Positions 22,733 through 32,969 of a stretch of 64,000 bases of DNA are shown piece after piece; positions within the stretch are counted from its first letter, which is position 1, and each line of letters opens with the position of its first letter. Made by a program: the position numbers and the translations under genes. Below the pieces are notes generated by a model, which saw only the letters and a list, made by a program, of their open reading frames with translations, ran no database searches and was not told where the DNA came from. Source of the DNA: Thunnus maccoyii (lineage: Eukaryota > Chordata > Actinopteri > Scombriformes > Scombridae); assembly GCF_910596095.1 (NCBI RefSeq), contig NC_056540.1, positions 19,122,501 through 19,186,500 of the forward strand, given 5' to 3'.

Positions 22733-24040
22733 CCCTGTTACATCTAATACTGCCGTCACATGAGAAGAGGCATTGAAAACATTCTTGTGTCATGCTATTT
22801 GAACAGTACATGGTGCTGAAATTAAGTCTAATAAACCTACTAGAAGTTAATTTTTAATGTATGAATTCTGACACTGTTTCAGTTTCACAACTTTTCAATC
22901 AGAACAGATTTGTTCTTCACAAAGACAAATAGCTGGCAGTTGAACAGAAACGGTGTGTTGATGCCATTTTTTTCAAAGGCAACAACAACAACTACAACAG
23001 ACTTTCAGTCAACTATAAATGAAGCAGGCTACTGTTTACTGTGTGTTGACATCCAATAAAGTACGTCTGTTTCTGGAAGTGCAACACAGAACATACTGTA
23101 CAACCACGTATGAGTCATTTTTAGCCAAATGAGTATTAAAATAAGCTGTTAGCCTTCACTTACTGATGGGAAAATGACCCTCAGACACAATCCTAAATAC
23201 TGTTATAAAGCAATTATATTCTTAAATGAATTGAAACATATAAAGCATTTAGGGTTAACAGCCCTCTGATGAAAAAACTGGTCTGTGGTTGAAACTAATT
23301 GCTGACCTAAATAAAAGCATAAATGCCCTAAAAAAGTCGTCCATTTGAAAACAGAGAAGATCAGTCAAGTTTTCTCAACTAGTCTCACTCCTGGTGAAGC
23401 AGTGAGTGGAAATGCACATCCTGCACTGAAATGCATATCTGCATCTATCGGACAGGTGCAGCGCGCTGATGTCACCTTTCAACCAGCAGAGGGTGATCTT
23501 CTCCCTCTGGCTACATGTCTCCTCAGGCTGATGGGTCCCAGACTTTGACCTCACTGTAGGCCCTCTTTAAAGAGCAGGAAGTGGTCCAAATATGAGTCAA
23601 ACTATAAATAAACCCAGTTTCCAGTTTACTGGCAAATGAGAAATATAGTTCAACAAACTACTGCTTCCAAAATGACCTAAAAGTTGAATAATCTCCAAAA
23701 CATTTTCAACAGAAACTCAACATTATAACCTTCCTCAATGTATAATTTGTTGTGGGATGTTGTATTGGACTGCAATAGTTTTAGCTTTAGGTGTAGGTAA
23801 TAAACTGGCAACTGAGCACATAGAGCACGCAGGAAAAGAAACACCAACTCTAGAGCCCTTACTCTATTATTTGCTTACACAAGAAATAATAAAGCAGCAA
23901 AATCTGTCGTACATGTTGTTAAAATGCTTCACACTGAAATATAATCATTTAAATGCTGTTGAAATAAAAGTTTTATGTCAGAGAGACAAAAAAATACATC
24001 AACTTTTCAACCAAATTTAATCCAATTGATAAAACAATCT

Positions 24041-24281
24041 CACCTCAAGGTCCATGTTATTTGCAGGCCTTCCTGGAGCTTTTGACTATGTCACATGATC
24101 TTCATCAGCAGATGGAGTTTGCTCAGTTCCTCTCTGACACTGAGTCTATAAAGTGCTGAGAAAAAAAAGGAAATTTGAAAATCTAGAAAGACAGCTGAGC
24201 AAACTACATCTGCTGAGGAAGATCATATGATACGATCAAAAGCTTCAGAACAGATAATAAATGGACCTTGAGGTTCAGAAA
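24041..24281. repeat. Fold-back (inverted repeat) element, about 100-bp arms
   Basis: The left arm starts cctcaaggtccatgttattt and includes agcttttgactatgtcacat and gatcttcatcagcagatg. The right arm, reverse-complemented, reads cctcaaggtccatttatta, agcttttgatcgtatcatat and gatcttcctcagcagatg. The arms meet near 24155. It is probably a small palindromic transposable element. Confidence 0.75.
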
Positions 24282-25083
24282 TGAACTTCAAACCTCACTT
24301 GAACCTCAAATTTAGTCCCGTTTGAATTTTACATTTGGTGATTTGACACCAAATCAATACTTACTTGGCTCAGTGCCACAAAATCTTTTTATTTCTGGAC
24401 GTCACGCAAATAGAAAAAAATATATTGGAAATACGTTAATAGTGGATGAATAAATGAGAGTAGACAGATCAATCACTGCATGGAAAACAGGGAAATGTAT
24501 GCTGTGCTGAAGATGACGTCTCTTTGTGGAATTAACTTGCACAATAAACAAGAAAAGGAAAGAAACAACCTGACCATCCCAGACAAACAAAACTAGATGT
24601 TTTCCTGATTTCTGGTTTTTATTTTCTGTTTTTATGTCGAGCTGAGAGCAACAGTTACATAAGTTCTGACACGACACACAATCCAGTCGGTGTCATTACT
24701 GATCATGATCATCATGAGTCATCAGTGATATAACAACAGAGTAACAAAGTGGACGTGATGTTCCGCTGTAATGTGGCCGGCATGGAGATGGATCAGACAG
24801 TGAGGTCAAAGGTCAGGAGTTAACAGTTGGTAGAATTCAGAGCTTTCAGATCTCATGATGAAGATGGTACCAGGTTTGTTAGTGTGAGAATCATGAATGT
24901 CATGTGTTGTTTATGCTCTTCACATGGCGTCCTGCCCTCATTACACCTCTTTTTTTTTCATGCCTGTGCTCCGTTGTGTGCTTGTGTACGTGACAGCAGC
25001 ACCAATATCACAAGTGGATGTGAGAATACTCTGTGAGATAACCAGTATGTGTGAATGTGGTTTGAACCAGAGAGGAGGGCAAG

Positions 25084-25091
25084 AGCGCACA

Positions 25092-25132
<41 letters not shown>
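25084..25132 (+). repeat. (CA)n microsatellite upstream of the LC3C-type gene
   Basis: An almost pure CA run about 235 bp before the start codon, so within or close to the promoter or 5' leader. Confidence 0.9.
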
Positions 25133-25133
<1 letters not shown>

Positions 25134-25364
25134 TGGATCCACACGCTGCCCACCGGGACCAGGAGTGTGTCTTTGTTTGCTGGTGTCACATTTCGACTCC
25201 TCCCTGCTCCAGTTCCTATAAAGCATCAGCGGTCACAGCAGCTCATTGGGGTTTGCAAACTTCCACCCGAGGGGACGTCAGTGTCAGCCCGGGCAAGACC
25301 ACCACCGCTGCCACCGCCTCCATCACCTCAGGTCTCTGCAAGCCGACCCAGATAAGCAACAAAC

Positions 25365-25603
25365 ATGGCTCCTTTTGAGAAATCCATGGAGATGATGCCC
25401 TTCAAGCAGAGGAAATGCCTCGGTAAGTCACATTTACAGTTGCTGCATCTACTTTTGTCAAAATATTAACCTTAAAATATGAAGATGCTGGTTTCAAAAG
25501 CCAATTAAAACATCTGAAAATGTGTCTTCCATCTCTCTAGAAACAAGAAAAGATGAAGTGTGCAGCATTCGGTCCAAATTCCCCAACAAGTTGCCGGTGA
25601 GTG

Positions 25604-25675
<72 letters not shown>

Positions 25676-26701
25676 CTTTAAAGATGTTTCATACCACCAG
25701 CTGATTGCAGATTTGTTTTTGTGTTCAGGTGATTGTCGAACGCTACATCCGTGAGAAGACCCTCCCCCTGCTGGACAAGACAAAGTTCCTGGTTCCCTTC
25801 GAGCTCACCTTGGGTCAGTTCCTCTGCCTGCTCAGGTAAATAATGAGGATGATGATGAATGACTCATTTCTCAAACCCTTCGAGAGCTCCTTCCTCAACA
25901 GTTGTTTCTCCTCGAGGCTATCAGACTTGCTTCACTTTTTTCTTCTTCTATCCTATTATTTCCGCTCCTGCCTCACTCTCAGGGGTGATTTGGGGCCCCC
26001 AGGCAAACGCTGTCTTGCTTTAGTTTCACCCTTCCTCTAATTGGGATTGTTGGTTTTGGCAGTGGTAGAAGAAGTACTCAAAACTATTAAAACCACACAG
26101 TTAAAATGCTGTCAAAGTCCTGCAGTTAAAGTTCTACTTAACAGTGAAGAGTGAAAGAGAGGTTATTATTAGCACAATGTACTTAAATTTACATAATGTC
26201 TGTTCAGGGTGGAGCTTTTAATTCTTATATAATGCTGGATAGTTTAATCAATAATCATGTATCATATTTTATTTGTTATATTTTGTGAGTAATATCTGAA
26301 GTGAAGTTTTTAAGTGCTTTGGGGGCCTTTTGTAAGTTATTTTGGGGAGCAATGAGTTAGAATAGTAACATAATTCAACATTTTTCATATCTAAACATCA
26401 TAATAAATCTATAGTTGTTTGGGGCCCTTCTAGTTGGGGCCCCAGGCAGTTGCCTCCCTTGTCTAATGTTAAAGTCCGCCCCTGCTCACTCTGTCTTTCC
26501 TTTCTTCGTAGAAATAAGATCGACCTGGACTCGACACAGGCTTTGTTTCTCCTGGTGGCAGAGAAGAGCATGTCCTGTATGTCCTCCAGCATGGGGGAGG
26601 TCTATTCCCGCTACAGAGACCTTGACGGTTTCCTCTACATCACCTACGCCTCACAGGAGATGTTTGGGGCGCCTCAACCAGCAGCCAGGCCACCCTGCTG
26701 A
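25365..26701 (+). CDS. map1lc3c: Microtubule-associated protein 1 light chain 3 (LC3C-type ATG8)
   Basis: This is a ubiquitin-like ATG8 protein that is conjugated to phosphatidylethanolamine on autophagosome membranes and recruits LIR-containing receptors. Exons 25365-25422, 25541-25596, 25729-25835 and 26512-26701 give 136 residues. The N-terminal MPFKQRKCLETRKDEV, KFPNKLPVIVERY, LPLLDKTKFLVP and DLDGFLYITYASQEMFG all align with LC3 proteins. The N-terminal PFKQRK block and the longer C-terminal tail favour LC3C over LC3A, LC3B and GABARAP. Gly126 is the residue expected to be exposed when ATG4 removes the last ten residues; human LC3C also uses Gly126. The start ATG has A at -3. Intron 3 carries a nested transposable element. 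Assignment to the LC3 family is firm; the C subtype is likely. Confidence 0.92.
25604..25675 (+). repeat. (TCTA)n microsatellite
   Basis: About eighteen TCTA units that begin eight bases after the splice donor of LC3C-type exon 2, filling the 132-bp intron. Confidence 0.95.
25980..26484. mobile_element. TIR element in LC3C-type intron 3, with nested repeat family C
   Basis: The left end aggggtgatttggggccccc and the right end, reverse-complemented (aggggcggactttaacat, later gcctggggcccc), form imperfect inverted termini around about 505 bp. Inside, about 26060-26330 is a copy of repeat family C (gtggtagaagaagtactc). The intron's own splice sites lie outside the element. Confidence 0.55.
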
Positions 26702-27422
26702 GCCTGAAGCAGATAAAACGAACTGAAACACAACCAACACTGGAACAGATGATCGCCAAAACTGAACTGAGCCGTCTGTTGTTGTCCAGTTTTTTAGCGT
26801 CAAACGTCCAATCAGCCTACCTCATGAACCTCTTTGGACTTTTAAACAATGCAGGTCATTCCATCCCTCCTTTTTATGGCTTAAACACTTCAATCTTCAA
26901 TCTTCAATCACAACAGACTGTGGTGGGCAAAGAGTCACTTGATGAAGTCTTTGTTTAGGACTGATTCATTTTTTTTTACTCTGTTAGGAGATATGAAAAG
27001 AAAAAGTATTGATTTATGTACAAGCCAATACATGTTTTGGAGTTTTTTTAAAATTCAGGTAACTGCTTTTGCCTGTTTTATCTCCTCACAAGTCAAAAAA
27101 TATTTGCCCTTCCTCAGAAACGCTGTGCTTCAGTGCAGAAAAACAGTGTTCACATTGTTCACGACCTTGAACCACCACCTTCATCTTACAAAAACAGGTT
27201 CAACGTCTTTCTGGTAATCAGACTCTTCGTAGCACTTATCTCCCCCTTCCTCCTCCTCTGCTGTCTTTGATTGCCTCTTCATCCTTGTCTTCCCTCAAAA
27301 ATGTGAAATTGTGCTCCGGACTCATCACCACAGGGGATTATTGAGGTACTCGGTGAAAACCTGGATGTAAGGTGTATGCGGCTCTGATGTGTTTTCTGTA
27401 ACCAGATGTCAGTATGCAAAAA

Positions 27423-27428
27423 AATAAA
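27423..27428 (+). terminator. Polyadenylation signal AATAAA of the LC3C-type gene
   Basis: AATAAA 722 bases after the stop codon, the first clear signal on this strand. The stretch between is AT-rich 3' untranslated sequence. Confidence 0.6.
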
Positions 27429-28682
27429 TTCTTGTCCTTTTAACTGATTGACTTTGTCTCATATTTTCATGTTTTTATAGGCAACAATATACTGAATTAT
27501 TAAGTTACAAGGATGGCTGATCATGTTACTTTTGTGCCAATTTACATGATTTTTAATACAAGTTTTATGTTTTTGCTTTATTTGATTTATTTCTCTCAAA
27601 TGTCAACTGCTGAGGTAGAAGATTTGAACAGTTTGATGCCTCATATTGAGTTAAAACATCAAAATTGTTATAAGTAGATATTGTTTCATAACATTTAAGG
27701 GCTTTTGGGTGGATTAGGATCCACTTTATTAACAGCAGTTGGAGCCATGGGTGATTTCCTTGTGTACTTGTACACACACACACACATACAGGCGTCCCAT
27801 TCCTCACCTGCCTCTGAGAAGCGGCACTCCCTACACATGACTGCGTTATATAAGCCCGACCCAGTCAACTATCTGCAGGGGTCAGTGTGTCAGAGGGCTG
27901 GAATAATTATTTTTAGACATGGAGGAGACAAAACACTGAGAGAGGGAGAGTAGGGGGTTGAAGGGGGGGTTGGGGGGGGGTACAGATGAAAAACAAGGTT
28001 TGACGTGTGAGGCGCTTATAGAGGTCAGGTTAGGACTTTTTTATGGAACAGGGTAACAATGACATTGTTACTTTAGCTGACCTTGTTTTTTTTTGATGTG
28101 GGAGTTATTTTTTATTTCTTAAATTATGTTGATGTGTTTTTGGATTTCAGGATTGTATTGTTCAGTTTTTATGCTGAATGTTTTGTGCTTTGTCATGTCT
28201 TTTATCATCTTAGGACCATGTTGGAAATAAGTGTTTCCACTTTAACATGTTATCTTTTGGATCTGATAATCCATCCATCAATCAATCAATCAAAGAAGCA
28301 GAAAAACAAGGAGAAGCCGCCTGCGCTCTGTAAACATTAGAAAAGAGGAAGGAAGAGGGACAGAGAGACAGGAGGAAGACAGTGACGTGCTGACGGAGGA
28401 AGACAGGAAAAAGGAAACCATGTAAAGGAGAGATATACAGTGGGGGAGAGGGACAGCTATCTAAACACACAGTGAGCAGAGACTCGGGGACATACAGTCC
28501 CGCTGCCGCTCACTTCACACCAGCGTGGACATTCCAGCAGCTCTCTGTCGATATATTATCATACCAGAACAAGAGCAACCCTGAAGCCAGCTGTAAATTA
28601 TCTGTTTTTAACACACAGGACTTTTCTGAGGGAAGTGCCAGTTAGTCTCTACTTAACAGCAGTGGAATGTAAAGTACATTTA

Positions 28683-29130
28683 GTCAGTGGTGGAAGAAGT
28701 ATTCACATCTTTTTCAAGTTACAGTATTGCGTTCAAAAATATAGAAGTATTAGCAAAATACTTAGCTATAGCTGGAACTATTTTTTTGTATCTTACATTC
28801 TTGGGTTGGGTAGTTTAATCAATAACAATGCATAATATTTTATGAGTTCATCATATGTTTTGTATGTCAAATATTAATATGTAATCAATATCAAATAATC
28901 ACATATCAATACTGGGCTAACTAGTATGTCAGATGAATGTATTGGGGTGAAAATTAGGCTACAATATTTCCAAGTGAAAGTATTTTACTGGAGTATTTGT
29001 AAAGTACTTGGAAATAGTACTCTAGTAGGCTACTGGAGTAGACTAGTACTACTCTAGTACTTTACTAGTGGCCTGCTTTACTAGAGTACTTTACTAGTAC
29101 TATTTTATTTTAGAGGTTCGTACTACATGT
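28683..29130 (+). repeat. Interspersed repeat family C with tandem TACT/CTAGTA words
   Basis: It starts agtggtggaagaagtattca and continues with a tagtttaatcaataac block shared with the copy at about 26240. The stretch 28990-29110 is packed with variants of gtactagtagagtactt, which give it many short self-complementary segments. Confidence 0.6.
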
Positions 29131-29144
29131 TCATCAAAATAGGT

Positions 29145-29340
29145 ACAGTACTGGTATGTGTACGCTGCCCTCATGCATGCTGCTCTGTGATTATTGTGAG
29201 ACTGTGATTGTTGGTTTATAGGCAATAAAGCCTCTGAAGTACAATCATATGACCAGATAATGACCGAAACCAAGCAAATAGTCTTTAACTTGATACTGTG
29301 CTCTCGTAGCTTATGATTAATAAAAGAAATGTTTTAAGAT
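29145..29340 (-). repeat. Dispersed repeat family B, copy 2
   Basis: Reverse-complement match to 9211-9480, with an internal deletion of about 65 bp. Confidence 0.75.
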
Positions 29341-29514
29341 GCCCTTCAGACATGCTTTAAGATGTATATAAAATACTCTCAATAATAATCTGTCTGATAA
29401 AAAAAGTTCACAAAAAAGTTCAATTATGTTGTTAAAATCTTTAAAATGACATCTACGTCTTCTCCCTCATTAAAAATCCAGAATCTATAAAAATATGCAA
29501 ATATATTTCATTTC

Positions 29515-29870
29515 AGAAGTTTAACTGCTGGACACAAGATGTCCCCTACTTTACTGTAAGTTCATTCTCAGTGTTTGTGCACTGGACGCTTCAGGTTTCC
29601 ACATCACACTTGTGTGAGTTGATTATTGAACCAGGATTGGCTTCAAAACTAGTTGTGATGTCACAAATCCTGCTCATAGGCCCGACCCTTAAAATCAGAT
29701 TTTCACTGAGCTCAGAGAAACGTTCCACTTTCAGCAGATGAATGTGGAAACAGCCCTCTAGCATCACACTCTGCACATACATCATTCTGCACAGTGAAGC
29801 TCAAACATCCAACCGGAGGAACAAGAAGAAAAACACATTTTTAAGTGAAGGTGGACTTTAACTAAACTTG
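29515..29870 (-). repeat. Dispersed repeat 'family D', copy 1
   Basis: On the minus strand it shares gagcttcactgtgca, atgtatgtgcagagt, catctgctgaa and gagcaggatttgtgacat with 34083-34395. The two copies are in opposite orientation. Confidence 0.75.
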
Positions 29871-29984
29871 TAATGTGTTTGAAACACCTACAGTATGTGG
29901 TTTGTACAACACTGACAATCAAATGACTTTGATAGAAATATGCTTGGACATTCATTATCCTATAAAAAAAAATATTTTACTGGA

Positions 29985-30225
29985 AACCTGCCTGGCTCTG
30001 AGGTTGCTAAGCAACCAGCGGAGCCACCAGCCAAGAAATAGTCCCTCATGTACTGTTATCCCTCATAAAACCACAACTTGTAGTTTTTACACATTTATTT
30101 TTATGTTTTTGTACATATTAAACAAGCAAGATATAACATGTTATATAGTGAACTTCAGAGATGCTGGACAGTACTGACTGTTAGCTAAGCTACGCTAACT
30201 GACTGCTAGCTGTAGCCTTGAATTG
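29985..30225 (-). repeat. Repeat 'family E', truncated copy
   Basis: The segment ggttgctaagcaaccagcgg, aaaccacaacttgtagtttt and gcaagatataacatgttata belongs to the same family as the inverted pair at 38491-38760 and 39545-39800. Confidence 0.6.
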
Positions 30226-30821
30226 AACAGATATGAAAGTTGTGGTTTTCATCTCATATAACTCTTGGCAAGAATGCAAATACACATATTTCCCAAAATG
30301 TTATTGCTTTAAGTACAATCCTGAAATATTGAACGCTTTATTGTTTCTTTAGATCCCCAGAAGTTGTTACCTTGGCAACAACTAGTCTTCCTGAGGTCCA
30401 TATTAGAAAATGAGATGTATAATCAGCGAATGTTTTCACCTACACCACATACATAAACACACAGCACATAAATAAATCATTGACAATAAAACCTAATAAT
30501 AATAAATCTCAATAATTTGCAGAACCACATTGCAAAGAAATAAGAATGTTAATTTTGTTTATTTATGTGGTAGCCTGTATTCAAAAATAACCTCTTTATT
30601 TGTCTCTAAATACCTTTTATCCACATCTCTGAAATACAAACTGATTGTATTTCATCTGACTGATGTCAGATATAGCTCTATAACATTTATTCTTCATTGC
30701 ATTTAATCTTTGATTGAGGCAGCATAATGTCATCTTTTGAAACTATCATATATCCAAACAAAGTAAATAAACTACAGCTTTAATTGTATTATTTCCATTC
30801 ACAGAGTCACAAGTAAACATG

Positions 30822-30870
30822 ACTTTTTAGGTTGTGAACCTTTACCTTAAGGGGTCACAACCTAAAAAGT
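30822..30870. repeat. 18-bp-stem hairpin
   Basis: The left stem actttttaggttgtgaacc (822-840 of the 30-kb block) pairs with ggtcacaacctaaaaagt (853-870) around a 12-base loop, with one extra base in the left arm. It has no U-run or gene end beside it, so it is not a bacterial-type terminator. Confidence 0.8.
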
Positions 30871-32172
30871 TTTTATGTTCTGCTGCTGCTTGGCGAGGAC
30901 ACTGTAAAGGACATTTTAATGAGAGTGAGGCTCTTTTCTGGTTTTATTGTCATTATAATTTCATCATTATTTGCAGCACCTCCAATTTCAACAGCACAGA
31001 GGAAAGCAGAGGGAAATATGGTTTAAATTAAATATAAAGAATCTACGCAGCCCTTTTTTATTGATGCAACCTGAGTCACAATGTCCACAGTGAGCAGTAG
31101 ATGTGAACTGTGGCTGCAGAATAAAACATCTGGAGAAAATAAAAAGACAAAAGAAAGGACACAACCTGCCTGTCCAAACACAATACTTGTAATAACTTAT
31201 CAAGACACAAGAGAGCGCCTCTGGACTCTATCAAAGATGAAATCTCCTGCCACTGTGGTAAAAAAAAAACCAGCTGATGAGGATCATGTGTATCTGACTG
31301 TGACTGATTATATAGTGAGTCAGTACACAGAATGTCAATGAGTCTCCACGCGGGTTTGTTGTGTGTGTCGATGAGGGAGAGATGCATGACTGTGAGAAAA
31401 TAAAATTAAAAATAACATTGGGTGTTTTTGAGGGTAGATTTGTTTCCTTCGCAGCCTCATCTGTGACTCACTGATCCCAAAGATTTTCAAAACAACCAGG
31501 TGATGTGTTGTGATGCATGTAAATATGTAAACACGCCCGTATAGACATGTTGAAATATGTAGTAAGAGGATATTTACATAGGTCTTGGTAATAAATTGAT
31601 AAGCTGGTTGCCATTGGTAACCAGGTTCACCTTTAAATCTTGTACATCTTCAACTGCTGAGCTGCATCTGCATTTTGGTTTCTTTACCTACATCCTATTT
31701 GACTCATACAAAGAGTCAGACTGGTTCAGTTCACATGATGTTACAGGTTTACGAGGTGAATGTAAAGCGAAGTTGCCAGTTTCATCTTTACTCTTTACTT
31801 CCATATGAAGGAGCTTCCTGTCTTTCTGTTGAGGATTTGTGTGTCAGGACTGAATTTTCTAGCTTTGTAAATTGTCTCCATGTGTCGTCTGAATGTCTCC
31901 AGAGAATGTCACAAGTTTCGGCCTCCATCACGTACAGTTTATCCAGACAGAGGAGACTCATTTCAAATGGCCTTATGTGTCCTGAGGCAAAGCTGACAGT
32001 GACTCTCTCTGGCCTACAGAGGGCAGCACATAACATTGAAACTATCAAAATGAAGACATTTCAAAGTATAGTTTGTCAGTTTCTGGATGACCTCTAGGTG
32101 ACTCAGCCCTTGGTTTGACCCTCAATGACAAATGACTACATATAAAAAGCACAAAACCATGATTCAGTGTAG

Positions 32173-32178
32173 ATTTAT
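32173..32178 (-). terminator. Candidate polyadenylation signal of ehd1
   Basis: Minus-strand AATAAA about 790 bases after the ehd1 stop codon. Another AATAAA-like word is slightly upstream, near 32210. The 3' untranslated region between them includes a long CT tract and an A-rich run. Confidence 0.5.
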
Positions 32179-32927
32179 TGAATAGCTACTATTTATTTTT
32201 ATTTAAGTTTTTCCATATTGTATTTAACAGACTTTCTCTTGTCAGCCAAACATCAGATAATCCAACATTATTTTTTTGGGTGGAAAGTTTCAATAAAAAT
32301 CCACATAACCAGGAGTCGGATAGTAGAGTGTTTCCTTTTTATTTATCTGGCAAAATAATAAAAAGGGAAGCATTTGGAAAGAGTCAAAGTTAACAGTCAG
32401 TCAGGAAATACAAAAATATAGATGAGACTATTCTAACTGCTGTTTTTGATTTATTTCCTCTCTCTCTCTCTCTCCAAATGAAAAAAAAACTATATTTCTT
32501 TGGATCAACACATAATAATATGGACTGTATACTTATAAGACATCTTTTACACAGGATGCACAAATCCATGTTCAAACCCCCGTCATGCAACCTCCAACTA
32601 CCCCAAAGTAATCAGTTCATGATCCAGTAATGTCCTTTCATCTGTTGGCAAATCACCCTCCCTCCCCTCCCCCCATTTATTTCTAATAGATACCTGAATA
32701 TTTATCCCCTAATGCACAAAGATCAAACCGTCCTCCCTCCCTAGCCCCCAAAACCCTCCAGTCTCTCTCTGGTGAAAAAGGTCACAGCGATTCCTCCTCA
32801 CGGTGTGTCAGGAAGCCCGTAGAATCACAGCTTGTTCGAGGATGATGCTGTTCATGCTTGTTGTTGGACTTTTTGTCTGGAGAGTCCGAAACATGTAGCA
32901 AAGCGTTGACGCGGCTGGCTCCCGAGG

Positions 32928-32960
32928 CTCCTCCTCCTCCTCCTCCTCCTCCTCCTCCTC
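32928..32960 (+). repeat. (TCC)n tract in the ehd1 3' untranslated region
   Basis: About eleven CTC/TCC units starting ten bases past the ehd1 stop codon, giving a GGA repeat in the transcript. Confidence 0.9.
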
Positions 32961-32969
32961 TCCGCATGT

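Larger units (their letters stand above)
27440..32150. other. Intergenic region between the LC3C-type gene and ehd1, repeats only
   Basis: No gene is supported. The region holds a G-rich run at about 27950-27980, repeat families B, C, D and E, and a perfect-looking hairpin at 30822-30870. The open frame at 31081-31341 has no family resemblance and no exon context. Confidence 0.6.

Noticed and set aside
31081-31341. An 86-residue plus-strand open frame in the LC3C-ehd1 gap
   Set aside because: No resemblance to any family I know, an overlapping frame of similar length on the opposite strand, and no exon signals or neighbouring coding pieces.
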